From the NCBI RefSeq assembly GCF_007859735.1, contig NZ_SIHI01000032.1, positions 1 through 36,734 on the forward strand: a stretch of 36,734 bases of DNA. Reading direction: 5' to 3'. Position numbers and translations under genes: made by a program. Below the pieces are notes generated by a model. It saw only the letters and a list, made by a program, of their open reading frames with translations. It was not told the origin of the DNA and did not search any database. Below are positions 1 through 9,954 of this stretch, piece after piece; position 1 is the stretch's first letter; every line of letters begins with the position of its first letter. This stretch comes from Thalassoglobus neptunius (GTDB lineage: Bacteria > Planctomycetota > Planctomycetia > Planctomycetales > Planctomycetaceae).

Positions 1-162
1 ATTCAGGACTGGCGGATGACTTACAACCACCGCCGTCCGCACAGCTCTCTTGGAGGGTTGACGCCTGCCGAATTTTCGACTCAGTGTGCTTCCGTTCCAG
101 AGAAGGTTCCGCCTACGGCTCCACCTTCTCCTCCACTCCAGCACACTGACTTACTTACCTAA
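1..162 (+). CDS. IS3-family transposase OrfB, C-terminal fragment cut by window edge
   Basis: Frame 1 is open from the first base to a TAA at 160-162 and gives 53 residues. The stretch YNHRRPHSSLGGLTPAEF (about residues 8-25) is the conserved C-terminal motif of IS3-family OrfB (DDE integrase core, rve type), lying just after the catalytic Glu region. A proline-rich tail of about 25 residues follows. Only the 3' end is in the window, so it cannot be told whether the copy is intact. IS3 OrfB is normally made as an OrfAB frameshift product that cuts and joins the element ends. Family assignment is firm; functionality is unknown. Confidence 0.85.
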   Translation: MQDWRMTYNHRRPHSSLGGLTPAEFSTQCASVPEKVPPTAPPSPPLQHTDLLT

Positions 163-200
163 CCCCAACTCTCATAAGCCTGGTTCAAACTTCGGGGGCA
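1..200 (+). mobile_element. Right part of an IS3-family insertion sequence
   Basis: The transposase fragment ends at 162. About 20 bases later, 181-200 reads tggttcaaacttcgggggca, which ends in CA as IS3-family right ends do and resembles their C/G-rich terminal repeats. I therefore place the right end near 200. The left end is outside the window, so the inverted repeat and target duplication cannot be tested here; the boundary is an inference. Confidence 0.4.
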
Positions 201-506
201 TTTCAGGGGCACGCGCCTGAACTTGTTTCGGCCAACGCAGCCTGAATTCGATCCGACATTTCGTTGAGACCGATCGGAAAGTTGCTGTTGTTTGGTGATC
301 CGCTTGGCACTCTGCTACGTTAAGAGAGCGTGTTAGCCCCTCTGTGCCTCGATGAGTCTCATTCAAAGGGAATTCGTCCTGCGCAAGTGTGCAACTTCGC
401 TGCGCCCCATTGGGAATGGCGGATAACACCGGAACTGAGACGACATTGAAATCCTGCGGCCTGACATCAGCTCGCCGAATTAAGCCAGAGTGAAAGGACG
501 CCTGGA
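163..506. other. Intergenic: IS right flank and leader of the next gene
   Basis: Apart from the proposed IS end near 200, I see no recognisable protein in any frame. The 85-residue minus-strand frame here has no SD and no recognisable motif. A Shine-Dalgarno-like gaaagga sits near 491-497, ahead of the ATG at 507. Confidence 0.4.
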
Positions 507-908
507 ATGCAGTTCTTCAAATTGATGGGAATCGTTCCGCTCGGAATCGGGTTCACTGTGCTGGTGTTCGTTTGGTCTCAACCGTTCAATGGATTTGGCG
601 ACATTCCAGTATTCTTCCGTCTGTTTGCCAGCTTTGTTGCACTCGGATTTATCCTTCAGGGAGCAGCCCTGTTGAGTGGTCAATTTACTGATCCTAACAA
701 ACTCAAAGCGATGCTTGAGCGAATGCGTCCCGATGTTCCGAAGAACTCAACTACTGACGAAGAAACCCCGAAGAGCAACACGGAGCTCAGCTACAGCTGC
801 TCGAATTGCGGGGCGGCACTGTCTCCGAAAGCCGAAGTTTCTCCGCACGGCGACACGAAGTGTGACCACTGCGGAAAATGGTTCAACATCTACAACCGGC
901 AAGCGTAA
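507..908 (+). CDS. Small membrane protein with C-terminal zinc ribbon
   Basis: 133 residues. Two hydrophobic segments (about 7-23 and 36-56) should place it in the inner membrane, followed by a charged linker and a four-cysteine zinc ribbon: C98-x2-C101, then C119-x2-C122. The ATG has a purine-rich gaaagga about 10 bases upstream. The ribbon has the same spacing (17 residues between the Cys pairs) and the same KAEVSP core as the ribbon at the start of the WD40 protein encoded at 17614-20688. No enzymatic motif is visible. It is convergent with the DUF1501 gene ending at 969. The zinc-binding fold is inferred from the Cys pattern; its role, perhaps protein-protein or nucleic-acid contact, is unknown. 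Confidence 0.75.
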   Translation: MQFFKLMGIVPLGIGFTVLVFVWSQPFNGFGDIPVFFRLFASFVALGFILQGAALLSGQFTDPNKLKAMLERMRPDVPKNSTTDEETPKSNTELSYSCSNCGAALSPKAEVSPHGDTKCDHCGKWFNIYNRQA

Positions 909-968
909 GCTGGAGCGATTTGTTCGAAGTCTGCTCGACTGCTCGCGAGAAGAAGCTTCCGAAAATGG

Positions 969-2432
969 TCAGGCAAGAATCGCCTCGACAGGATGCTGTT
1001 CTTCAACCCCGGTCAAACGGACATCAAGTCCCTGATGTTTGTAGACCAGTCGGCGGTGGTCGATGCCGAGGGTGTGCAGAATGGTCGCATTGAGATCATG
1101 GATGTGCACTGGATCTTTGACGATGTTGTAGCTGAAATCGTCCGTTTCGCCGTGAACGACGCCTCGCTTGATTCCTCCACCGGTCATCCAGATTGTGAAG
1201 CATCGGGGATGATGATCTCGACCATAGTTCTCTCTGGTCAGTTTCCCCTGACAATAAACAGTCCGGCCAAACTCTCCGCCGAAGACAACGAGCGTATCAT
1301 CGAGAAGCCCGCGCTCTTTGAGATCTTGAACGAGCGCCCACGCTGGCTGGTCGATGTCGTGACACTGCTTCGGAAGATCGCCAGCGAGATTGCCGTGTTG
1401 ATCCCAACCTCGATGGAAGATTTGGACAAAGCGGACGTCTCTCTCAGCCATGCGTCGAGCGAGAAGACAACTGGCCGCGAATGTGCCTGGCTTCGTGACT
1501 TCATCTCCGTACATCTCGAGGGTCGACTTGGATTCACCGGAGAGATCGGTCAGTTCCGGGACAGATGACTGCATCCTGAATGCCATCTCTGCCTGTTCGA
1601 TGCGGGCTCGTGTTTCCGGATCGCCAATCTCTTCGAACGTTTTCTGATTGAAGGCTTCGAGGCGGTCCAGCATGCGTCTGCGGAGTTCGGTGCTGACGCC
1701 CGGAGGGTTTGAGAGAAACAGAACGGGATCTCCGCTCGAGCGAAGCGAGACTCCCTGATATCGAGTTGGAAGGAAGCCCGATCCCCACAATCGGTTGTAG
1801 AGGGCCTGTGCCTGCTGGCGCCCTGTCCAGGAGGGAGTCATCACGACAAACGATGGCAAATCGGCATTCGTTGAACCGAGTCCGTAGCTTAGCCAAGCTC
1901 CAAGGCTCGCCCGACCAGGAAGCTGGTTCCCGGTGCAGATGTATGTAATGGCTGGATCGTGGTTAATGGCCTCGGTGTGCACGGTGCGAACGATCGCAAG
2001 ATCATCGACCATCTTTGCTGTGTGCGGGAGCAGTTCACTGACCCAGGCTCCGCTTTGCCCATATTGCTCGAACTTGAACTTCGACGGAGCAATTGGAAAC
2101 CGGGATTGGCCCGACGTCATCGTCGTGAGTCGCTGTCCTTTACGGATCGACTCCGGAAGATCGGTGTCGAACAGGTCATCGAGTTTGGGCTTGTAGTCGA
2201 ACGTATCCAGTTGACTCGGTGCCCCTGCCGCGAACAGATAAATCGCCCGCTTCGCTTTCGGAGCAAAGTGTGGCAGATCAGGGAGACCGGGGTTTGCTGT
2301 TGCGGCTGGAGCGGCGACCGCAGCGGTGTTTCCCATCAATGTAGCGAGCGCAGCCGATCCGAGTCCAAGGCCAGCCTGACCAAAGAAATGACGACGTGTC
2401 AGATACTGAAAATGCTGTTCAGCAGGATGCAT
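969..2432 (-). CDS. DUF1501 family protein with Tat signal (second in cluster)
   Basis: 487 residues. The N-terminus has a twin-arginine motif ([11 protein letters not shown], Arg13-Arg14) and a hydrophobic Ala/Gly stretch to about residue 40, so export in folded form to the periplasm is expected. The body matches DUF1501, a branch of the alkaline phosphatase/sulfatase-like fold common in planctomycetes: it has [16 protein letters not shown] near 67, GGEFGRT, then [21 protein letters not shown]. It is the last gene of the minus-strand cluster, 123 bases after the other DUF1501 gene and downstream of the cytochrome/DUF1549/DUF1553 protein. The ATG at 2432 has only a weak SD (gtgag). The substrate of this family is not established; co-occurrence with DUF1549/1553 proteins suggests a shared envelope function. 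Confidence 0.88.
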   Translation of the reverse strand: MHPAEQHFQYLTRRHFFGQAGLGLGSAALATLMGNTAAVAAPAATANPGLPDLPHFAPKAKRAIYLFAAGAPSQLDTFDYKPKLDDLFDTDLPESIRKGQRLTTMTSGQSRFPIAPSKFKFEQYGQSGAWVSELLPHTAKMVDDLAIVRTVHTEAINHDPAITYICTGNQLPGRASLGAWLSYGLGSTNADLPSFVVMTPSWTGRQQAQALYNRLWGSGFLPTRYQGVSLRSSGDPVLFLSNPPGVSTELRRRMLDRLEAFNQKTFEEIGDPETRARIEQAEMAFRMQSSVPELTDLSGESKSTLEMYGDEVTKPGTFAASCLLARRMAERDVRFVQIFHRGWDQHGNLAGDLPKQCHDIDQPAWALVQDLKERGLLDDTLVVFGGEFGRTVYCQGKLTRENYGRDHHPRCFTIWMTGGGIKRGVVHGETDDFSYNIVKDPVHIHDLNATILHTLGIDHRRLVYKHQGLDVRLTGVEEQHPVEAILA

Positions 2433-2555
2433 GAAATGCTACTCACTTTGTCATCAGGGAGTCGAATTCAGTTCATCACATGAATGATTTCAACTCGGTG
2501 ATCAAACGTTGCAAGGCTTCCACTCAGAGCGCTGATGGAAACGCCAGATTGAACC

Positions 2556-4028
2556 TCACGCATACAACGCAGAGACAGCTTCGGCTTTGACGAGTTCGCG
2601 CGGTTGATTCAAATGATTGTACACAATGGTATCGGGTGCGATGCCGAATGATTCGTAAATTGTTGCCAACAATTCTCCGGGATGAACCGGATCTTCGAGC
2701 GGCGCGGAGGCTGTCTGATCGCTTTTTCCGTGAACATAGCCCCTCTTGATCCCAGCACCGGCGACGACCGCTGTGTAGCAGTACGGCCAATGATCACGCC
2801 CATCGTCGCTGTTTCCATTGCCGCTTGTACTCACTCCACGCTGTGGACTTCGACCGAATTCTCCGACAGCGACAACGAGTGTTTCGTCCAGCATGCCACG
2901 TTCATCGAGATCGTTGATCAGGGCTGACAATCCCGAATCCAACATTGGAGCCGATTGTCCCTTCATCCGTTTTGTCAGACCGGAATGCACATCCCAGGAA
3001 TGCTCGTTGCTATTGGCAACTTTCGGCCAGACAACTTCGACAACACGCGTGCCCGCTTCCACGAGTCGACGTGCGAGAAGGCAACTTTGACCGAAGGTGT
3101 TTCGACCGTAACGGTCTCGAGTTTCCGGAAGTTCCTGCTCGATGGCGAAGGCATCTCGCGCTCGGCCTGATGAAATGAGTGACAGCGCCTGATCGTAGTA
3201 TTCGTTGAGTTTGTAATCTTTGACAGCACGGTCGATTTCCGGCATGCCTTCGTTAATCACATCCAACAAGCGTGCGCGTCGTTCCATGCGCCCCCCATAG
3301 ACATCGGCACGCATTTCCAGATCGGTGACATTGATTTTGTCCATTTTAGACATGTCCATATCATCTCCCGGTGGGTAGAGAGTGTACGGATCGAAGGCTT
3401 TTCCGAGGAACCCGGCGGTGCCCCCCTTGCCGACCACGTTGCTCTCCTGCAGTGGTCTTGGAAGCATGACGAACGGCAGCATTGCTTCTTTGACTGGCTT
3501 GAGCCGAATCAGGTTTGATCCGAAGTTCGGAAAATCCTTTGGGCTGGGAGGTTCAAGTTGGCCCGACGGACTCACCTTGTCGGTCGTGTATCCCGTCATC
3601 ATCTGATAAATCGCAGCGGTGTGATTAAATAACCCGTTCGGGGTGTAACTCATCGAACGAATTAAAGTTGTTTTGTCGATCACCTGTGCGAGCTGAGGAA
3701 GATTTTCCGTGAAATGAACTCCAGGAATCTTTGTCGAAATATTAGAAAAGGCAGACTTCACATTGTCAGGAACGTTTTCTTTTGGATCCCACAAATCGAT
3801 GTGACTTGGTCCGCCCTGGAGATAGCAAAGAATGATGCTCTTGGCGCGACCGTGGCCGGAAGAGAGGCCGGAATCGTTGCTCGCCTGTGCAGAGCGCAGC
3901 TGCAACATCGACCCCAGTGAAAGTCCCAAAACGCTACTTCCACCAACCTTTAAGATGTCTCTTCGAGAGACTCCCAGGTGCGAGTCACACAGATCTTTTC
4001 CAGGCTGACCGGGAATTCGAATCATCAT
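2556..4028 (-). CDS. DUF1501 family protein with Tat signal (first in cluster)
   Basis: 490 residues from the ATG at 4028. The frame stays open to a TTG at 4046, but that TTG has no ribosome binding site, while the ATG has aagagg about nine bases upstream. Arg22-Arg23 in [14 protein letters not shown] form a Tat motif followed by a hydrophobic run ending near AQA. DUF1501 signatures include [27 protein letters not shown] and [21 protein letters not shown]. It lies 130 bases downstream of the giant cytochrome/WD40 gene and upstream of a second DUF1501 gene, all on the same strand, so a single transcript is likely. The two DUF1501 proteins differ clearly and are not a recent duplication. Reaction and substrate are unknown for the family. 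Confidence 0.88.
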   Translation of the reverse strand: MMIRIPGQPGKDLCDSHLGVSRRDILKVGGSSVLGLSLGSMLQLRSAQASNDSGLSSGHGRAKSIILCYLQGGPSHIDLWDPKENVPDNVKSAFSNISTKIPGVHFTENLPQLAQVIDKTTLIRSMSYTPNGLFNHTAAIYQMMTGYTTDKVSPSGQLEPPSPKDFPNFGSNLIRLKPVKEAMLPFVMLPRPLQESNVVGKGGTAGFLGKAFDPYTLYPPGDDMDMSKMDKINVTDLEMRADVYGGRMERRARLLDVINEGMPEIDRAVKDYKLNEYYDQALSLISSGRARDAFAIEQELPETRDRYGRNTFGQSCLLARRLVEAGTRVVEVVWPKVANSNEHSWDVHSGLTKRMKGQSAPMLDSGLSALINDLDERGMLDETLVVAVGEFGRSPQRGVSTSGNGNSDDGRDHWPYCYTAVVAGAGIKRGYVHGKSDQTASAPLEDPVHPGELLATIYESFGIAPDTIVYNHLNQPRELVKAEAVSALYA

Positions 4029-4158
4029 GATGAGAGACCTCTTCAATAGGGAGGATCGACAACCAATGCACTCACGTATCTGATTGAGAGTTCGGCAGTC
4101 AATTCAAATGTGGGGACGACGAAATTCGTATGAAACCAGTGACAAGCGCGGATCTATT

Positions 4159-7100
4159 CTAACGGTTAAACAAAAACGCTGGGCTGTTAATCAATGCCCA
4201 GGTCAAGTCCTGAACAATTGTGAGACGTTGTTGTTGAAGTTGTTCTTCGCTGAGCTTGACAGCACGGGTTAACCGAACCAATTGCGGATCTTCAACAAGT
4301 GGTTCTTTCTGTTTCTCCACTGACATTTTCAAAATTGTCACTCTTGGATCCTCAGGGAGTGGCTGCTGTTCACGTTCGAGTTTTTCCTTGAGCAACCTCA
4401 GCTGGTCATCCTGTTGATTGTAGAATTCCACTAAAGTCTTTTGCTCTTCCTCCGATCGATCTTCGATAGACTTCGCAAGGATGTCTGTAATGGCTTTTGA
4501 AGTACCGGGTGTATATGGAGGATCATCACTGGTCGTGGACAATCGAAACTTTCCAAGCGAGTGCTTCTTGTCCTGATAGTTTTGATCGATGGTCACTTCG
4601 AGGACGATTCCCTCTTCGAAATTTAGTGGCTCTGCAAGTTCGAACGTTGCAAATCGATCTTCTCCGGTTTTGGGAGAGGTTGCCCAACCGTTGCCGTTAT
4701 TTGGCTTCTTTCCATCAATTGCGGTCTCGATGGAATAACCACCCTGTGAAAAATCGGCCGTTGCATTCTGCAACTTGACGGCAACTTTCTCTTCCGGTTT
4801 TCCAACGGGCCAAGCATGGACGGTGAATTCAGACACGACGAAATTGCCGTTTGGTGCCCGACCAGGGCCTCGCGTAGGTAACCGATCGTCCGTTAATGCT
4901 TCCAATTTGAAAGCTTTGATCTCTGTTTTGATCGGGTCTGATTTCAGAATGTACGCCCCGGCTTTGTTGTTCTTTCCGGATGCGAAGATCGCCCCGTCGT
5001 CTTCACTGCTCAGCTTGGCCCCGTTGGTCGTTTTGAGTTCCTTGAACTCGATAAGACTCCACGGAGTTCCGGATGCAAAGACCGACTGTTCCCAAAGTGC
5101 GAGTCGCTCATCAACCGATGCAACGTGAGCATCAAGTTTTTCCTGAGCTTCTTTGACCCGCTGCAGCCGCTCCTGTTCCTGTTTCTCTTCGTAGTCCTTG
5201 ATTTTCTCAAGATACTCGGCCAGTTCCTGTTCAGCGCGATCAATCTTTTCCTGACGTTCTTTTTCCTTTTCAGCGATGATCGGACCGACTTTGTCTTTGT
5301 ACTCTTCGAGCTCTCGAACCAACTCCTCATGTTCCGCGTTCAATGTGCTCATCATGTCAAGCGTGACATCAATCTCTCGATCCGAGGCAGAGCGATTAAG
5401 CACTCGCAAGAAGACTTCATTGACGAGTTGCCGGTCGTCTTCAATTGATGACACCAACTCTTCGATTGCATTGCCGGGTTGAGAAATTGCTGTACTGACC
5501 GTCTGTCCGTTCATGAGTGCCATCACAGGTCCGAGTTGAAGCTCGGACGACCGTTCACACTCACAGGATGATTCACGGACTGGACGTCCGAGATTGGCAA
5601 GAAATCCGTCAGTGAGTTCGATTCCGGAATCGGGAATGGCAGCTGCGCGGGTCCCTTCAGGAACTCCGGGGATTTCCATTTTCGAACCAGTCACCGCGTA
5701 AACGGAATCGTAGAGCACTTCTGCGGGCAGTCGCTTTGGATAAGCGTGAGAATAATTCAGTTGGTCGTCTGCATTCCATTCGTTGGTCGCAATGCTGAGC
5801 TGATAAGTTCGCGACTGACAAATGTCGACCATCAACTTCTGGACATCGAAACCCGACTCGACGAATCGGTCAGTGAGGTATGCCATCAGCTGCGGATTCG
5901 AAGGAGGATTGCCAGCCCGAATATCGTCAAGAGGCTCAATCAAACCGACTCCCATGAGATAGCCCCACACGCGGTTCACATAGCTTGACGCAAAGTAATC
6001 GTTTTCAGCAGAGGTAATCCAACTCGCGAGAGCTTCGCGGCGGGTAGTCTCTTCGGCGTTTTGAAGGTCGCGGTCAAATGGAACCAATGGTGCCACAACA
6101 TCGCCGGTTCGGTCGTGAACAACTTCGCCCTCTTCCTGATCAAAAACAACTTCCCAGAGTGGTTTAGCTCCTTCGACAGCTGTGCCGCCGAGATTGCCGT
6201 CCTTGTTTTCTGGATCGCGTTTCAATCCAACCTGAGCGAAGAATGCCGCAGTTTCGTAATACTGATCCTGCGTCCATCGTTCGAACGGGTGATCGTGACA
6301 CTTGTTGCAATTGAATCGCACGCCGAGGAACAGGTGCGTCGTGTTTTCCATCATCGCGTCAGGTTCGCGAAGAATTTTGTAGTAGGAAGCTGCCGGGTTC
6401 GACTTGTTGGATCCGGAAGCAGTCAGAACAAGACGTGCGAATTCGTCGTAGGGTGTATTCTCCTGAACATGCTTTCGAATCCAGTTCCGGAAGAGCTTCG
6501 CCCCTTCTCCGCCGATGAACTTTCCGTTGACTTGAAGCATGTCAGCCCACTTGTTGGACCAATGTTCGACATAAGCTTCTGAACCGACCAGTTGCTCGAC
6601 CAATTCGTTTCGTTTCTCACGGAGGTCTCGCGAGTCGTTGACGAATTTCACAACGTCATCTGATGTCGGAGGCAGCCCCGTCAGATCAAGGTAAACCCGA
6701 CGAATGAACTCTTCGTCGGTACACAACCCTGACGGAAGAATCTTCATCCGCTGCCACTTTTCTGCAACGAGGTCGTCGATCGGCGACCAACTCTCTGGCT
6801 CGCTCCATTCAAACTCGCTTCGATCCCCCATCACAGTCACTGTCGCTGCAGCATAACTTCCTTCAAATCGTGCCAGCACGGGAGCTTCGCCGCGTCGAAC
6901 CGCGGTGACAATTGCTGCTCGATTGACTGCAGCAACTTCTGTATTTCCGCTCTCGAGGAAAGCTTCTCCAGTGACGTCCCGCACTTCACCGTTGGAATAG
7001 GTGGCAACAACTCGAATTTGTTGCCGCCCTCCGATTTGTGGAATGACGGGCTGTTCGGGAATGAGTTCGATTCCGGTAACGCGAGGGACATCCAGATCGA

Positions 7101-9240
7101 GCTGGCACCCTTCCGCAATCCATTTTCGGATGACTTCGTAATATGGTTCTCCAGGAACGGTTAAGCGACCTCCCACATGAGGAACAGCACCGGACGCTTT
7201 GAGCAGCATGAGGCTGTCGTCGGGAGACGCAACATTTGTCCGCCTCGATTTAATGTCATCGGCGAAAGATCGAACATCGAAAATTGGATCGTAACCGCGG
7301 AGAGAGAGCTTAAAACCGTTCTTGCCATCTTTGGCTCCATGGCAAGTTCCCTGGTTACATCCGAGCCGAGACAGCACAGGATTGACATCTTTAATAAAGC
7401 TTACCTGCTGTGCCGGATCATACGGAGTCACGCTCACAGGAACAGTTGCCTGTAAGTCTCCGAATGAAACTTGTAACTCTCCGGATTCTGCTGTGAGGCT
7501 TTTCACTCGCTTAAGTGGCGAGATGAGAATGTTATCCGAGGTGGAACTAACATTCGCCATTCGAGTGAGATCAATCGCTCCTCCGGATTTTAAACGTCCG
7601 GTCACCAGCAACTGGACATAACCTTCTCCTTCGACGAGAGAGACGACGTCCGGGCTGATATCCAATTCAACAATCGACTCACCTTCAGGCAGCGATTCTT
7701 CCCCGACAAGGGAGTCGTCGACGGAACGTTGAGCTTCAACTTCCCTAGAGGCAACATTCTCATCACTCGCAATTTCAACAGGCAAAATTTCCCGGATAAC
7801 ATCCCCCGACTGCGGGTCGATGAACCAGAGAACTCCATCTCCTCCAGCTGCGACGATGACGGACCCGTCGGGATGATAGTCCAAAGCATAAATGCCCGTC
7901 GGCAGGTCAGTTTCGGTGAGCGGAGCCGTTCCCTTAGTCACGTAGTCTTCCAGGGTTTTCTTTTGCTCAGCGTTTTGGCTTGTCACAACCGTTTCGACGA
8001 TCGGCTTAATTTCTTCGGGCATCTCAAAGTCGAAGTCCGTCGAGAACGTATAAACCTGACCGATGCCATTAAAACTCGAGCCGCAAGCGATTTGTTTTCC
8101 ATCCGGAGAATATTCGATTGCATACAGACGCCCCTCCATCGGAGTAAACCGTCTTAACAGATTCGCATCATCCCCAATCACACGTTTTGTCACGCGATGC
8201 ATACGATAAACACGGGGAATCCCGTCCGCCCCTGCGACGGCGATTTCGTCACGGTCCGAACGTCGGGCAATTGACGCCAGTCCTCCCTTCAGAGCACCGG
8301 GAGTAATTGACGTCACATTGTCCACAAATCGTTCTGTCTCAAACTCGTAGAGCTTGGTCGACATATCCCGTCCGACTGAAACGATATATTTTCCGTTAAC
8401 AGAGAAGACTGTCTCTAACGGCCAATCATCGTGAGCTCCATTAAAGAAAACCTGCTTCCCGGTGACGGAATCGAATCCTCGAACAATATTGTCGTGACAG
8501 CCAACAATCACGATGTCTCCTTGAGGAGACCAACTCACGCCGTAAAGCGTGTCTGAAGTGATCGGAATCGACAACGCGAGGCTTTGATCCTCGATATTCC
8601 AAACCTGAACTTCTCCCGATCGGCCGGGTTGACCTCCAGCGACTGCCAACTGACTTCCGTCTGGGGAAAACGCAATGGACTCGATGCGTTCTGCCATGCC
8701 GACGAGGCGACCAACCAGCTGACTCCCATCACCGGATCGAAGCAAAACTTCATGAAAACCAGCAACTGCGAGCAACTCTCCGTCGGGAGAGAAGTCGATC
8801 GACGTCACGACTGGAGCACTGTGATAAACGGGCGGATGTTCGGCATCGTACAGTCGACTCTGCTGAACGGGGGAATCGTCTTTCGCTCCTTGCTCGATCC
8901 ATAAACGAACAAGTTCAATCTCCTCATCCGAAAGAGGAGGCTTCCCCTTCGGCATTTGAGCTTCCCCGTTCTCAGGAGTGATTTGCTCGAGGAGATAACT
9001 CGACTCGGGATTCCCCGGAATAATCGCATCTTCTCCACTCTCCCCTGCTTCAAGCAGTTCGGAGACGGACGTCATGACGAAGTCTCCGCCTCGTTTGGCA
9101 GGCTGGTGGCACCCCTGACAATGCAATTGAAAGATCGGACGGATCTGCTTGTGAAAGCTCACCTGTTCCGCATTGAGGGAAGAAAGAGAGGTTGCGAAGA
9201 AGAGACTGAACGCAACGGAGAAAAGGGTTCGTTGGAGCAT
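4159..9240 (-). CDS. Giant secreted cytochrome-motif/WD40/DUF1549/DUF1553 protein
   Basis: About 1693 residues from the ATG at 9240 (an in-frame GTG lies at 9252; neither has a strong SD). A Sec-type signal covers about 1-25. Then a planctomycete cytochrome C domain with one CxxCH (C41-C44-H45), WD40-like repeats about 140-485 with recurrent FSPDG strands, a cysteine motif CNQGTCH (628-634), an Ig/BIG2-like segment about 720-803, DUF1549 about 825-1010 containing CNKCH (978-982), and DUF1553 from about 1065. DUF1553 is interrupted: a coiled coil (about 1305-1385), a beta-rich segment and a second charged helical stretch precede the usual end DLTWALINSPAFLFNR at the C-terminus. CxxCH motifs suggest covalent heme, but this is unproven for the family. 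It heads a likely operon with two DUF1501 Tat proteins. Confidence 0.9.
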   Translation of the reverse strand: MLQRTLFSVAFSLFFATSLSSLNAEQVSFHKQIRPIFQLHCQGCHQPAKRGGDFVMTSVSELLEAGESGEDAIIPGNPESSYLLEQITPENGEAQMPKGKPPLSDEEIELVRLWIEQGAKDDSPVQQSRLYDAEHPPVYHSAPVVTSIDFSPDGELLAVAGFHEVLLRSGDGSQLVGRLVGMAERIESIAFSPDGSQLAVAGGQPGRSGEVQVWNIEDQSLALSIPITSDTLYGVSWSPQGDIVIVGCHDNIVRGFDSVTGKQVFFNGAHDDWPLETVFSVNGKYIVSVGRDMSTKLYEFETERFVDNVTSITPGALKGGLASIARRSDRDEIAVAGADGIPRVYRMHRVTKRVIGDDANLLRRFTPMEGRLYAIEYSPDGKQIACGSSFNGIGQVYTFSTDFDFEMPEEIKPIVETVVTSQNAEQKKTLEDYVTKGTAPLTETDLPTGIYALDYHPDGSVIVAAGGDGVLWFIDPQSGDVIREILPVEIASDENVASREVEAQRSVDDSLVGEESLPEGESIVELDISPDVVSLVEGEGYVQLLVTGRLKSGGAIDLTRMANVSSTSDNILISPLKRVKSLTAESGELQVSFGDLQATVPVSVTPYDPAQQVSFIKDVNPVLSRLGCNQGTCHGAKDGKNGFKLSLRGYDPIFDVRSFADDIKSRRTNVASPDDSLMLLKASGAVPHVGGRLTVPGEPYYEVIRKWIAEGCQLDLDVPRVTGIELIPEQPVIPQIGGRQQIRVVATYSNGEVRDVTGEAFLESGNTEVAAVNRAAIVTAVRRGEAPVLARFEGSYAAATVTVMGDRSEFEWSEPESWSPIDDLVAEKWQRMKILPSGLCTDEEFIRRVYLDLTGLPPTSDDVVKFVNDSRDLREKRNELVEQLVGSEAYVEHWSNKWADMLQVNGKFIGGEGAKLFRNWIRKHVQENTPYDEFARLVLTASGSNKSNPAASYYKILREPDAMMENTTHLFLGVRFNCNKCHDHPFERWTQDQYYETAAFFAQVGLKRDPENKDGNLGGTAVEGAKPLWEVVFDQEEGEVVHDRTGDVVAPLVPFDRDLQNAEETTRREALASWITSAENDYFASSYVNRVWGYLMGVGLIEPLDDIRAGNPPSNPQLMAYLTDRFVESGFDVQKLMVDICQSRTYQLSIATNEWNADDQLNYSHAYPKRLPAEVLYDSVYAVTGSKMEIPGVPEGTRAAAIPDSGIELTDGFLANLGRPVRESSCECERSSELQLGPVMALMNGQTVSTAISQPGNAIEELVSSIEDDRQLVNEVFLRVLNRSASDREIDVTLDMMSTLNAEHEELVRELEEYKDKVGPIIAEKEKERQEKIDRAEQELAEYLEKIKDYEEKQEQERLQRVKEAQEKLDAHVASVDERLALWEQSVFASGTPWSLIEFKELKTTNGAKLSSEDDGAIFASGKNNKAGAYILKSDPIKTEIKAFKLEALTDDRLPTRGPGRAPNGNFVVSEFTVHAWPVGKPEEKVAVKLQNATADFSQGGYSIETAIDGKKPNNGNGWATSPKTGEDRFATFELAEPLNFEEGIVLEVTIDQNYQDKKHSLGKFRLSTTSDDPPYTPGTSKAITDILAKSIEDRSEEEQKTLVEFYNQQDDQLRLLKEKLEREQQPLPEDPRVTILKMSVEKQKEPLVEDPQLVRLTRAVKLSEEQLQQQRLTIVQDLTWALINSPAFLFNR

Positions 9241-9696
9241 GGCGTCTAACACTCTGGAGGGAACCTAGTTCGTTCGTGCTGCCAGGTAAGAAAACTCAGG
9301 TGTCAGACGATGACAACGAAAGAGGTGGGCAACCGAAATAGGTTGAGTGTTGCTTACCCTGAGCTCCGTGGCAGCGGAAGGTCGATCCGCTTATCAGAAT
9401 TCGCTGATATTGTGCTTCATCTTACATCATCCTCAGCCAATTGCAAGTAATTTGAAAGTGGTCCAATCGAAATTGAAAATTGAAACCGGGAATCGGATCT
9501 CAAAAACCGGATTCCCTGAAAACCCATCGCATTCATCAGTCAACTTTGATAACTTGAGTTCACTGAGGAATTTGAATTTTACGAGTCCGCCCAATGAATG
9601 GTTTGCGAAAGCAATACGGGCTCTATCAATAAAAATCACGTTCCTGGTTTGTTGAACCAGTTCTCATTCTCCCGAGGGGGAGTAAGAGGACACCAC
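9241..9696. other. Divergent intergenic region with several small hairpins
   Basis: This 456-base gap separates the minus-strand giant gene from the plus-strand BON-like gene, so promoters in both directions are expected, though none can be named. Visible structure: gggaatcgg (9488-9496) pairs with ccggattccc (9507-9516) with one bulge; ctggtt (9644-9649) pairs with aaccag (9655-9660) around a five-base loop; and ctccc/gggag near 9669-9683 lies just before the SD of the next gene. No convincing coding frame was found. Confidence 0.4.
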
Positions 9697-9954
9697 ATGG
9701 AGGATTCGGTCATGAACCCATCAGCTCAAAAAGACACAGCGATCATGATCGCTGTCGGAAGACTCTTCGATCTGGAGAGACAGGTCAGCTCGCGAGCTGC
9801 TGGCCGCATCCGGAACCTGACCATTGAGTCTCTCGGAGACTCGATTGTGCTCCTCGGCGAAACGAACACGTACTTCGCCAAACAACTCGCCACACAAGTC
9901 TGTCGAGAAGAGTTCCGCGATGTTCCTTTGCTCAACAACATCGAAGTCATTTAA
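9697..9954 (+). CDS. Small BON-like domain protein
   Basis: 85 residues from the ATG at 9697 (SD agagga); an in-frame ATG at 9712 has ggagg upstream and is equally possible. The core RIRNLTIESLGDSIVLLGET followed by an Ala/Lys helix and a closing VPLLNNIEVI has the beta-alpha-beta-beta pattern of a BON domain, where a strand, a V-x-L-x-G-x strand and a terminal N-x-I-x-V strand are typical. There is no signal peptide or membrane segment, so a cytoplasmic location is expected. BON domains usually bind membranes or partner proteins. Assignment rests on pattern only and needs a profile search. Confidence 0.6.
   Translation: MEDSVMNPSAQKDTAIMIAVGRLFDLERQVSSRAAGRIRNLTIESLGDSIVLLGETNTYFAKQLATQVCREEFRDVPLLNNIEVI

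Noticed and set aside
172-429. 85-residue minus-strand frame next to the IS end
   Set aside because: No SD, no recognisable motif, and it overlaps the proposed IS terminus.
993-1568. 191-residue plus-strand frame
   Set aside because: Lies wholly antisense inside the DUF1501 gene; no SD or family signature.
9488-9516. Hairpin as a terminator
   Set aside because: No transcript is expected to end here and no T-run follows on the plus strand.
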